From contig CAYLZN010000201.1 of NCBI GenBank assembly GCA_964387935.1, forward strand, positions 1-10,794: a stretch of DNA of 10,794 nt. The letters are read 5' to 3'. How positions within the stretch are numbered: the first letter of the stretch is position 1; the number at the start of each line of letters is the position of its first letter. Both the position numbers and the translations under genes were made by a program. Below, piece by piece: positions 1-6,449 of this stretch. This DNA is from CAYLZN01 sp964387935 (lineage in GTDB: Bacteria > Acidobacteriota > Vicinamibacteria > Vicinamibacterales > JAFNAJ01). The notes under the pieces are model-generated. The model worked only from the letters and a program-made list of their open reading frames with translations, had not been told where the DNA came from and did not search any database.

Positions 1-560
1 TGAAGAGCCTGGCGATCAAGCTCTCGAAGGTGTGCAACGACCTGCGGCTGCTCTCGTCGGGCCCGCGCTGCGGGCTGCGGGAGATCAACCTGCCGGCCAA
101 GCAGCCCGGGTCCTCGATCATGCCCGGCAAGGTGAATCCCGTCATCCCCGAGGTGGTCAACCAGGTCTGCTATCGCGTCATCGGCAGCGATCTGACCGTC
201 ACGATGGCAGCAGAGGCCGGGCAACTGCAGCTCAACGTGATGGAGCCCGTCATCGCCGCCTGCATCTTCGAGGCCCAGACGATGTTCATCAACGCGGCGC
301 GGACGCTGCGGGTCGAGTGCGTCGACGGGATCACGGCGAACGCCGACGTATGCCGCCACTATGTGGACTACAGCATCGGCACGGTCACGGCGCTCAACCC
401 CGTCATCGGGTACGACAAGTCCACCGAGCTGGCGGCGGAAGCCATGAGGACCGGGCGCGGCATCCTCGAGCTCGTTCGCGAGAAGAAGCTGCTCACCGAA
501 GAGCAGATCGCCGCGGTCCTCGACCCGGTGGCCATGACCGGACAGGGGCGACCGGTATGA
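1..560 (+). CDS. aspA: Aspartate ammonia-lyase (aspartase), 3' part
   Basis: C-terminal 185 residues of aspartase, which deaminates L-aspartate to fumarate and ammonia in the cytoplasm; the 5' part lies left of the window. The reading frame is open from base 3. The fumarase/aspartase signature loop GSSIMPGKVNP is at fragment residues 36-46 and carries the catalytic serine of the family. The stretch VTMAAEAGQLQLNVMEP and the C-terminal GITAN and SIGTVTALNP blocks match E. coli AspA as I remember it better than class II fumarase or argininosuccinate lyase. Full-length family members are about 470 aa, so roughly 60% is missing. The stop overlaps the next start (ATGA, 557-560), so translation is probably coupled to the downstream lipoprotein, transporter and asparaginase. 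The main alternative, fumarase C, is less likely given these blocks. Confidence 0.93.
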   Translation, partial: KSLAIKLSKVCNDLRLLSSGPRCGLREINLPAKQPGSSIMPGKVNPVIPEVVNQVCYRVIGSDLTVTMAAEAGQLQLNVMEPVIAACIFEAQTMFINAARTLRVECVDGITANADVCRHYVDYSIGTVTALNPVIGYDKSTELAAEAMRTGRGILELVREKKLLTEEQIAAVLDPVAMTGQGRPV

Positions 561-1078
561 GCCGCCCCGGCGCCGGTGCGTCCGCGCTCGCACTGGCCAC
601 GCTCGCCCTCGTGTCCGCGTGCCGCGCGCAGGCGCCCCCGGCAGCCACTGGCGACTGGCAGGCGTTCACGGGCACGTGGACGGCCTCCGGCGAGCGCCAC
701 ACCCTGCCGACCGAGGACGACGGGACCGCCGTGATCCTGCGGCTCTCCGGCGCCGTGGTCCTCGCGGCCGACGGGGGTCTCGGACGCGGATTTCGCGGGG
801 AGATCATCGGCTTCAACGACGGCCGGGACGTCAGTGCGGGCCGTTGGGTCTGGACCGACGAGCGGGGCGACCAGCTCTTCGGCGAGGTGAAGGGCGAGCC
901 CGTGCAGACCGGCCGGCGGTTCGTGGGCACGATCACTGGCGGCAGCGGTCGCTACGCCGGCATCAGCGGTGAGTACGAGTTCCGATGGCAAAGCGTCGTG
1001 ACGACCGAGGAGGGCACGATCCAGGGCCGCACCGTCGGACTCGAGGGCCGCTACCGGCGCCTGGCGGTGACGCGATGA
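557..1078 (+). CDS. Small predicted lipoprotein with possible AOC-barrel-like domain
   Basis: A 173-residue protein starting at an ATG that overlaps the aspartase stop; AGGGG at 544-548 can serve as ribosome site. Residues 1-21 form a signal peptide ending in VSA followed by Cys22, which fits a lipobox, so the mature protein is probably lipid-anchored and exported. The rest is a beta-rich domain of about 145 residues with a glycine-rich GGSGRYAG motif at 128-135, followed by alternating strands. This motif resembles the allene-oxide-cyclase/dirigent-like barrel families, where a G-x-G-R-(Y/F)-x-G turn is common; the similarity is by eye only. No catalytic residues can be assigned. It sits between aspartase and the dicarboxylate transporter and overlaps both (ATGA at each end), so it is made with them, but its role is unknown. 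Confidence 0.8.
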   Translation: MSRPGAGASALALATLALVSACRAQAPPAATGDWQAFTGTWTASGERHTLPTEDDGTAVILRLSGAVVLAADGGLGRGFRGEIIGFNDGRDVSAGRWVWTDERGDQLFGEVKGEPVQTGRRFVGTITGGSGRYAGISGEYEFRWQSVVTTEEGTIQGRTVGLEGRYRRLAVTR

Positions 1079-2490
1079 CGGCGTCGCAGACCGTGCCGAA
1101 TCCGCGCGCGGCGAGGCTCGCGACGCTCGCCGTGGTCGTCGGACTGTGGTTCTGGCCGGTCCCCGAGGGGCTCACCGCGCCGGCCTGGCACCTCTTCGCG
1201 CTGTTTGTCGGCGCCATCGTCGCGGTGGTCGTCAACGCCCTCCCGATTCTGACGGCGTCGATCCTCGCCCTCGCCACGGCGGTGCTGACCGGTACGCTCG
1301 CGCCAGCCAAGGCGTACTCGGGATTCGCGAACGGCACGATCCTGCTGATCGTCGTCGCCTTCCTGGTGGCCCGCGCCGTGGTGCAGAGCGGGCTCGGGGC
1401 CCGGATCGGACACGCCGTGGTCAGCGTCTTCGGTCGATCAACCCTGGGACTGGTCTACAGCATCTTCCTGGTCGATGCCGTCATCGCCCCGGCATTCCCG
1501 AGCAACACGGCGCGCAGTGGCGTGCTGTTCCCGCTGACGGCGTCGCTGGCCGAGGCCGCGGGCGCGCGGCCTGGCGACCCGTCGCGCAGAAGGCTGGGGG
1601 CCCTGCTGATGTTCTCCGGCATCGCCAGCCTGTCACTGTCGTCGGCCTTGTGGCTGACGGCGATGGCCGCCAACCCCCTTGGGGCCGAGATCGCGAAGCC
1701 CTTCGGCGTGCACATCACGTTCGGGTCGTGGCTGCTGGCCTCGTCGGTCCCCACGCTGGCGGCCATGGCGCTGGTGCCGCTCCTGCTGTACACGCTGATG
1801 GGTCCCGAGGTGAAGGCCACGCCCGAGGCGCCGGCCGCGGCGCGGGAGGCCTTGAAAGCGCTGGGGCCGTTCACGTGGCACGAGAAGATCGTGACCGCGA
1901 CGTTCCTTGGCATGGTGGCGCTGTGGGCCCTGGCGGCCACGCTGACGCTCGACTCCACGGCGGTGGCGTTCCTGGGGCTCGGTGTCCTGCTCGCGACCGG
2001 CGTCCTGACGTCGGCAGACATCGCCAGGGAAGGGGACGTCCTGGCGACGTTCATCTGGTTCGCGGTGCTCTTCACGCTGAGCGGCCAGTTGAACGAGCTC
2101 GGCTTCATGAGTTATCTCGGCGAGCGAATGGCGGGAGCCCTCGAGGGCCTGTCGTGGCTATGGGCAGGGCTGCTGCTCCTCCTGATCTACGTGCTGCTGC
2201 ACTACCTGTTCGTGAGTCAGACCGCCCACCTGCTGGCGTTGTTCGGTGTGTTTCTCGACGTGGGGGTGAAGCTCGGCGTGCCGGCCGCGCCCCTGTCGTT
2301 CCTGCTGCTCTTCGCGACCAACTTCTTCTCTGGCATCACCCCCCAGGGCTCGAGCGCCAACCTGCTCTTCGCAGGAAGCGGCTACCTGTCGCAGGGGGAG
2401 CTCTATCGGTACGGCGCGCTCCTCACGGCCGTCAACCTGCTGATCTACGTGGCGGTCGGTGGACCCTGGCTGGCGCTGGTCACCCGATGA
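1075..2490 (+). CDS. DASS/SLC13-family dicarboxylate transporter
   Basis: A 471-residue inner-membrane carrier of the divalent anion:Na+ symporter family (CitT/TtdT/2-oxoglutarate-malate translocator branch), which moves C4-C6 di- and tricarboxylates by Na+ symport or exchange. About 11-12 hydrophobic segments span the protein. The first family motif is visible as PSNTARSGV with Ser143-Asn144-Thr145. The second half-site is GITPQGSSANLLF with Ser426-Ser427-Ala428-Asn429, where many relatives have an SNT or a His-Tyr-Gly-Thr sequence. Length matches the family (about 450-490 aa). The start is the ATG of the ATGA overlap with the lipoprotein gene; an upstream in-frame extension would run inside that gene. 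Placement between aspartase and asparaginase suggests that aspartate, fumarate, malate or succinate is the cargo. Whether it works as symporter or antiporter cannot be read from the sequence. Confidence 0.88.
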   Translation: MTASQTVPNPRAARLATLAVVVGLWFWPVPEGLTAPAWHLFALFVGAIVAVVVNALPILTASILALATAVLTGTLAPAKAYSGFANGTILLIVVAFLVARAVVQSGLGARIGHAVVSVFGRSTLGLVYSIFLVDAVIAPAFPSNTARSGVLFPLTASLAEAAGARPGDPSRRRLGALLMFSGIASLSLSSALWLTAMAANPLGAEIAKPFGVHITFGSWLLASSVPTLAAMALVPLLLYTLMGPEVKATPEAPAAAREALKALGPFTWHEKIVTATFLGMVALWALAATLTLDSTAVAFLGLGVLLATGVLTSADIAREGDVLATFIWFAVLFTLSGQLNELGFMSYLGERMAGALEGLSWLWAGLLLLLIYVLLHYLFVSQTAHLLALFGVFLDVGVKLGVPAAPLSFLLLFATNFFSGITPQGSSANLLFAGSGYLSQGELYRYGALLTAVNLLIYVAVGGPWLALVTR

Positions 2491-2509
2491 ATCAACGTCG
2501 CCCTTTCGC

Positions 2510-2515
2510 GGGAGG
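2510..2515 (+). promoter_or_regulatory. Ribosome binding site deciding the asparaginase start
   Basis: GGGAGG lies 7 bases before ATG 2523. It favours that start over the in-frame ATG at 2487, which overlaps the transporter stop but has no good Shine-Dalgarno sequence and would add 12 residues in front of the signal peptide. Confidence 0.7.
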
Positions 2516-2522
2516 TTCACCC

Positions 2523-3647
2523 ATGGCTCGGCGTGCTCCACTCGTTCAGATGCTGCTTGCGGGTCTTGCGCTCGCCGTCATTCTCTCCAACACGCGATCG
2601 GCCGACGCGCAGCCGGCCGCGGCTCAGCAGCCGGCAGCCAGGACGGCCGCGGCGACGACAGTGCCCCAGGTGGTCGTGCTGGCCACGGGCGGCACCATCG
2701 CCGGCGCGGCGGCCAGCGATGTGCAGGCCGGCTACACCTCGGGACAGGTCGGCGTCGAGCAGCTCCTCGCGGCCGTGCCCCAGGCGAAGAAGCTCGCCTC
2801 GCTCCGAGGCGAGCAGATTTCGAACATCGGCTCGCAGGACATGAACGACGAGGTGTGGCTCAAGCTCGCCCGCCGCGTCAACGAGATCGTCGCCATGCCC
2901 GATGTCGCCGGCGTCGTCATCACCCACGGAACCGATACGATCGAAGAAACCGCCTTTTTCCTCAACCTCGTCGTCAAATCCAAGAAGCCGGTGGTCCTGA
3001 CGGCGGCGATGCGCCCGGCGACGGCGCTGTCGGCCGACGGCCCGCTGAACTTCTACAATGCCGTGGCGGTGGCCGCGAACAAGGACGCCGCGGGCCGCGG
3101 CGTGCTGGTGGTCATCAACGACTGGATCCACGACGCCTCGTCATTGACCAAGACCAGCACGACCGCCGTGCAGACCTTCCTGTCGCCGCTGTCCGGGCTG
3201 ATCGGCACCGTGGCGTACGGGGACGCCGAGTTCTTCCGCGGGCCGATCGGCCGCAACACCACCAGCTCCGAGTTCTCGCTGGACGGCGTCACATCGCTGC
3301 CTCGGGTTGATATCATCATGGCTCACGAGAACATGGACGGCGCGCTCATCGAGGCGGCGGCCGCGGCCGGCGCGAAGGGCATCGTCGTGGCGGGCGTCGG
3401 CAACGGCAACATGACCGAGGCGGCGGTGAAGGCCCTGGCGGCCCAGGCCAGGAAGGGCGTGGTCTGCGTGCGGGCCTCTCGCGTGGCCACGGGACGCGTG
3501 GGGCGCAACGTCGAACTCGACGACGACACGCTCGGGTTCGTGGCGTCGCTGGGCTTGAATGCGCAGAAAGCGCGGGTGCTCCTGCGGCTTGCGTTGACGA
3601 AGACGACCGACATGAAGCAGATTCAGAGGTACTTCGAAGAATACTGA
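2523..3647 (+). CDS. ansB: Type II L-asparaginase, secreted
   Basis: A 374-residue enzyme hydrolysing L-asparagine (often also glutamine) to aspartate and ammonia, predicted periplasmic. Residues 1-29 form a Sec-type signal peptide with likely cleavage after Ala-Asp-Ala29, followed by an Ala/Gln/Pro-rich linker to about residue 47. The catalytic set of E. coli AnsB is all present: Thr58 in ATGGTIAG, Tyr71, Thr137-Asp138 in THGTDT, and Lys210 in SLTKTSTT. AMRPATALSADGPLN and the C-terminal GVGNGN and GFVASLGLNAQKARVLL blocks also match type II enzymes, and the length fits. It is the last gene of the aspartase-lipoprotein-transporter operon. Its product aspartate is the substrate of aspartase, which supports a shared pathway. 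The stop is followed 2 bases later by a heptamer repeat array, probably the operon end. Confidence 0.95.
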   Translation: MARRAPLVQMLLAGLALAVILSNTRSADAQPAAAQQPAARTAAATTVPQVVVLATGGTIAGAAASDVQAGYTSGQVGVEQLLAAVPQAKKLASLRGEQISNIGSQDMNDEVWLKLARRVNEIVAMPDVAGVVITHGTDTIEETAFFLNLVVKSKKPVVLTAAMRPATALSADGPLNFYNAVAVAANKDAAGRGVLVVINDWIHDASSLTKTSTTAVQTFLSPLSGLIGTVAYGDAEFFRGPIGRNTTSSEFSLDGVTSLPRVDIIMAHENMDGALIEAAAAAGAKGIVVAGVGNGNMTEAAVKALAAQARKGVVCVRASRVATGRVGRNVELDDDTLGFVASLGLNAQKARVLLRLALTKTTDMKQIQRYFEEY

Positions 3648-3649
3648 TC

Positions 3650-3726
3650 GGCTCACGGCGGGCGGCCCGCGGCGGGCGGCTCGCGGCGGGCGGCTCGCGG
3701 CGAGCGGCGAGCGGCGGGCGGCCGTC
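3650..3726 (+). repeat. Heptanucleotide tandem array 1, GC-rich half (11 units)
   Basis: Eleven consecutive 7-base units with no break in phase: GGCTCAC, then mixtures of GGCGGGC (4), GGCTCGC (2), GGCGAGC (2) and GGCCCGC (1), ending in GGCCGTC. All begin GGC and all end C. It starts 2 bases after the asparaginase stop. Some units are reverse complements of others in their last six bases (GCGGGC/GCCCGC and GCTCGC/GCGAGC), so the RNA can form short hairpins. Confidence 0.92.
3658..3712 (+). terminator. Possible hairpin cluster inside array 1
   Basis: Perfect inverted repeats around one central base occur at 3658-3670 (GCGGGC/GCCCGC), 3665-3677 (the mirror pairing) and 3693-3705 (GCTCGC/GCGAGC). 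A further GCTCGC at 3679-3684 can pair with GCGAGC at 3707-3712. Stems are short with tight loops, and no T-tract follows, so this is not a classical intrinsic terminator. Its place just after the operon end makes a transcription-end or mRNA 3'-stabilising role possible. This is inference. Confidence 0.25.
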
Positions 3727-3789
3727 GGTTATCGGCTATCGGTTATCGGTTATCGGCTATCGGCTATCGGTTATCGGTTATCGGCTATC
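3727..3789 (+). repeat. Heptanucleotide tandem array 1, AT-richer half (9 units)
   Basis: Nine 7-base units continue in exact phase from the GC-rich half: GGTTATC (5) and GGCTATC (4). A truncated GGTTGA at 3790-3795 runs into the ribosome site of the next gene. Only the third base (T or C) varies, in the order T C T T C C T T C. It occupies the whole leader/promoter region of the large surface-protein gene and is the most AT-rich patch for several kilobases. Confidence 0.93.
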
Positions 3790-3794
3790 GGTTG

Positions 3795-3800
3795 AAAGGA
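3795..3800 (+). promoter_or_regulatory. Ribosome binding site for the large secreted protein
   Basis: AAAGGA lies 9 bases before ATG 3810. It supports that start over the in-frame TTG at 3792, which would be upstream of this site and inside the end of the heptamer array. Confidence 0.6.
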
Positions 3801-3809
3801 CTGATCGCG

Positions 3810-6311
3810 ATGAGAACGTGTCACACCCCCGTCCGTGCGCGCGTGGCGCTCGTCACGGCCGTCTCGGTGCTGTGGTCGCCCGTCATGCCGCTCTTCGGCG
3901 CGCAGGCCACGACCGGGACCGCGCCGGCGGGCACCACCCAGAAGCCAGCGGCGGCGACAGCCAAACCGGCGACAGCGAAACCGGCGACTGGCCAGCCAGC
4001 GACGACCCCGGCCACCACGGCCAGACCCGCTGCCGCCACAACCGCCGCACAGCCTCCCATCGATGGCGGCTGGCCCAGGGCTTACACCACACCGAGCGGC
4101 GGCCGCATCGTCGTGTACCAGCCGCAGGTCGCGAGCTGGGACAAGCAGGCCCACATGGTGGCGTATTCGGCGGTCTCGTACGCGGCAAAGGGGGCGGAGA
4201 AACCGGCGCTTGGCAGCCTGAAGCTCGAGACCGACACCAAGGTGGCCATGAGCGATCGCCTGGTGAGGTTCTCGGACCTGAAGACCACCGAGGCGAACTT
4301 CCCGACGGTGCCCAAAGAACAGGTGCGCGAGGTCGTGGCGGAGATCAACAAGGCGATCCCGGACGAGGATCGCGTGATCGCGCTCGACCGGGTGCTGGCA
4401 CACATCGACAAGAGCCAGATCATGCCGAAGAACGTCGAGGGCGTGAAGGCGGACCCGCCGACGATCTTCTATAGCCAGACGCCGGCGGCGCTCGTCAACC
4501 TGGATGGAGAGCCGATCTGGAGCCCGATCCAGAACAACGACCTGAAGTTCGCCGTGAACACGAACTGGGACCTGTTCCAGCACGCACAGACGAAGGAGCA
4601 CTTCCTGCGGTACAACGACAGCTGGCTGAAGGCCCCCGACTTGAAGGGACCGTGGCAGGCGGCGGGCAGGCTGCCAGACAGCTTCGCCAAGCTGCCAGCA
4701 GATGAGAACTGGAAGGAGGTCAAGGCCGCCCTCCCCGGCAAGGCGCTGCCGGGCGGCAAGGCGCCGACGCTCTTCGTGAGCCAGACGCCGGCCGAGATGA
4801 TCCTGCTGACCGGGGCCCCCAGCTACGTCACCGTCGGCAACACGAAACTGCTCTGGGTCAACAACACCGAGAGCGACGTGTTCCGGATGGGCCGCACCGG
4901 CCCGGTGTACTACCTCGTCGCGGGCCGCTGGTTCACGGCTCCGGACTTCAAGGGTCCGTGGACCTTCGCCACGACGAGCCTGCCGCCCGAGTTCCAGCAG
5001 ATCCCGCTCGAACATCCACGGTCTCGTGTGCTCGCCTCGGTGCCAGGCACGCAGCAGGCTGCCGAGGCGGTCCTGCTCGCGCAGGTGCCGCAGACGGCAC
5101 GCGTCAACAGGAAAGAACTGAAGGCGCCCGCGGTCGCCTACCAGGGGGACCCGAAGTTCGATCAGATCCCCGGCACCTCGGTGGCGCGCGCCGTCAACAC
5201 CGACAAGGACATCATCAAGGTCGGCGCCCTCTACTACCTGTGCTTCCAGGGCGTGTGGTTCATGGCCAAGAGTCCGACCGGGCCGTGGGAGGTCGCCACC
5301 TCCGTCCCGAAGGAAATCTACGAGATCCCGGTCAGTTCGCCTGCGCACAACGTCACCTACGTCACGGTCGAAGACGATGACGACAACGACGACTGGGTGA
5401 CGTTCGCGGCGGTGGCCGGGTACACCGGCATGATGGTCGCCTGGGGCTGTGCCGTGTGGGGCACCGGCTGGTACTACCCGCCCTACTGGGGCTGGGGCGG
5501 CTACTACCCGTACTACTATCCGTTTTATCCGACGTACGGCTACGGTGCGTACTACAACCCCTGGACGGGCGCCTACGGCCGCACGGCCGTGGCGTATGGA
5601 CCCTACGGCGGTGCAGGTGTGACCGCGCGCTACAACCCGACGACGGGCACGTACTCGCGCGGCGCGGCGGCCTGGGGTCCCTACGGGGCCCGTGGCGTCG
5701 CGGAGGCCTACAACCCGCGGACCGGTACCTACGCGCAGACGCGGCAGGGCTCCGGGGTGTATGGCAGCTGGGGATCGACGGCGGTCCAGCGTGGTGACGA
5801 CTGGGCGCAGACCTCGCGCGTCACCAACCGCCGGACAGACACGACCACGCGCGCCACGCAAGGGTCCGGCGGCGGCGAAGCGATCACCCGTCGCGGGCCC
5901 GAGGGCAGTGGTGGCGTGGCGCGCACGGGCAGCGGCGACGTCTACGCCGGCAAGGACGGCAACGTCTACCGCAAAGAAGGCGACACCTGGCAGAAGTACG
6001 ACAACGGCAACTGGAGCGACGTGAACCGGCCCCAGCCGACCGACGCCCAGCGGCAGCAGGCGCAACAGCGTGCGACCGACGCCGGCGCGCAAGCGCGTGA
6101 CCGCGCCGCGCAGAGCGGGGTCAGCGCCGGGGATCGCGCGACGATCGATCAGCTGAACAAGGACGCGCGAGCGCGCAGTACCGGCGCGCAGCGCACGGGC
6201 GACTACGGCAGCTATCGCAGCACCGGCGGGAGCAAGTACGGCGCGAGCACGTATCGGCCGAGCAGCGCGAGTCGCGGCGGTGGCATGCGTGGAGGCGGAC
6301 GAAGGCGATAA
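3810..6311 (+). CDS. Large secreted envelope protein with three W...GPW modules and aromatic-rich segment
   Basis: An 833-residue protein of unknown function. Residues 1-31 look like a signal peptide (basic start, hydrophobic core, FGA|Q), followed by an Ala/Thr/Pro-rich linker to about 85. Three related modules follow. Module 1 (216-289) and module 2 (319-387) share F-x-SQTPA, a later V-N-(T/N)...D-(L/V)-F segment and W-(L/F)-x-APD-(L/F)-KGPW; module 3 (about 455-495) keeps NT-x-x-D-I and YYL...VWFMAKSPTGPW. An acidic stretch (about 518-528) precedes a hydrophobic segment (529-549) that may span or insert in a membrane. Residues 550-590 are very rich in Tyr, Trp, Pro and Gly, then come three YNP-x-TG-x-Y repeats (582-645). 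The C-terminus is Gly/Gln/Arg-rich with a VYAGKDGNVYRKEG element near 710-722. Proteins of this look are sometimes labelled carbohydrate-binding; I cannot confirm that. A long antisense ORF exists, but the sensible signal peptide and repeats are on this strand. Confidence 0.85.
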   Translation: MRTCHTPVRARVALVTAVSVLWSPVMPLFGAQATTGTAPAGTTQKPAAATAKPATAKPATGQPATTPATTARPAAATTAAQPPIDGGWPRAYTTPSGGRIVVYQPQVASWDKQAHMVAYSAVSYAAKGAEKPALGSLKLETDTKVAMSDRLVRFSDLKTTEANFPTVPKEQVREVVAEINKAIPDEDRVIALDRVLAHIDKSQIMPKNVEGVKADPPTIFYSQTPAALVNLDGEPIWSPIQNNDLKFAVNTNWDLFQHAQTKEHFLRYNDSWLKAPDLKGPWQAAGRLPDSFAKLPADENWKEVKAALPGKALPGGKAPTLFVSQTPAEMILLTGAPSYVTVGNTKLLWVNNTESDVFRMGRTGPVYYLVAGRWFTAPDFKGPWTFATTSLPPEFQQIPLEHPRSRVLASVPGTQQAAEAVLLAQVPQTARVNRKELKAPAVAYQGDPKFDQIPGTSVARAVNTDKDIIKVGALYYLCFQGVWFMAKSPTGPWEVATSVPKEIYEIPVSSPAHNVTYVTVEDDDDNDDWVTFAAVAGYTGMMVAWGCAVWGTGWYYPPYWGWGGYYPYYYPFYPTYGYGAYYNPWTGAYGRTAVAYGPYGGAGVTARYNPTTGTYSRGAAAWGPYGARGVAEAYNPRTGTYAQTRQGSGVYGSWGSTAVQRGDDWAQTSRVTNRRTDTTTRATQGSGGGEAITRRGPEGSGGVARTGSGDVYAGKDGNVYRKEGDTWQKYDNGNWSDVNRPQPTDAQRQQAQQRATDAGAQARDRAAQSGVSAGDRATIDQLNKDARARSTGAQRTGDYGSYRSTGGSKYGASTYRPSSASRGGGMRGGGRRR

Positions 6312-6316
6312 GAGCG

Positions 6317-6435
6317 GGCTCAAGGCGCGGGGCGCAAGGCGCAGGGCTCAAGGCGCAGGGCGCAGGGCGCAAGGCGCAGGGCGCAGGGCTCACGGCGCAG
6401 GGCGCGGGGCTCAAGGCGTGGGGCGCAGGGCCGTG
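6317..6435 (+). repeat. Heptanucleotide tandem array 2 (17 units)
   Basis: Seventeen uninterrupted 7-base units starting 5 bases after the surface-protein stop: GGCGCAG (7), GGCTCAA (3), GGCGCAA (2), GGCGCGG (2), and one each of GGCTCAC, GGCGTGG and a final GGCCGTG. All start GGC. GGCTCAC also opens array 1, and the terminal GGCCGTG differs by one base from the GGCCGTC unit closing the GC-rich half of array 1. The last unit provides the TG of the next promoter. Confidence 0.93.
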
Positions 6436-6442
6436 CTACAGT
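6434..6442 (+). promoter_or_regulatory. Extended -10 promoter for the beta-propeller gene
   Basis: TG-C-TACAGT matches the extended -10 pattern TG-N-TATAAT in all but two hexamer positions. No -35 is visible, since that region is heptamer repeat. A start point about 7 bases downstream falls at or next to ATG 6450, which has no Shine-Dalgarno sequence, so a leaderless mRNA is predicted. Confidence 0.45.
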
Positions 6443-6449
6443 GCCGGCC

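Noticed and set aside
2487..2522. Alternative asparaginase start at the ATGA overlap
   Set aside because: It lacks a good ribosome site and adds a polar stretch before the signal peptide; GGGAGG supports 2523. Use of both starts cannot be excluded.
3650..3789. CRISPR array
   Set aside because: Units are 7 bases, contiguous and without unique spacers; no cas genes are nearby.
3771..6323. An 850-residue antisense ORF across the whole surface-protein gene
   Set aside because: Arg/Val/Ala/His-rich composition without recognisable motifs; it starts and ends in the repeat arrays. The + strand has a signal peptide, internal modules and a ribosome site. Long antisense ORFs are expected at this GC content.
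6121..6414. Antisense ORF with a peptide repeat of the type S-P-A-P-C-A-L
   Set aside because: The peptide repeat is just three heptamers (21 bases) read as seven codons; it is a by-product of array 2.
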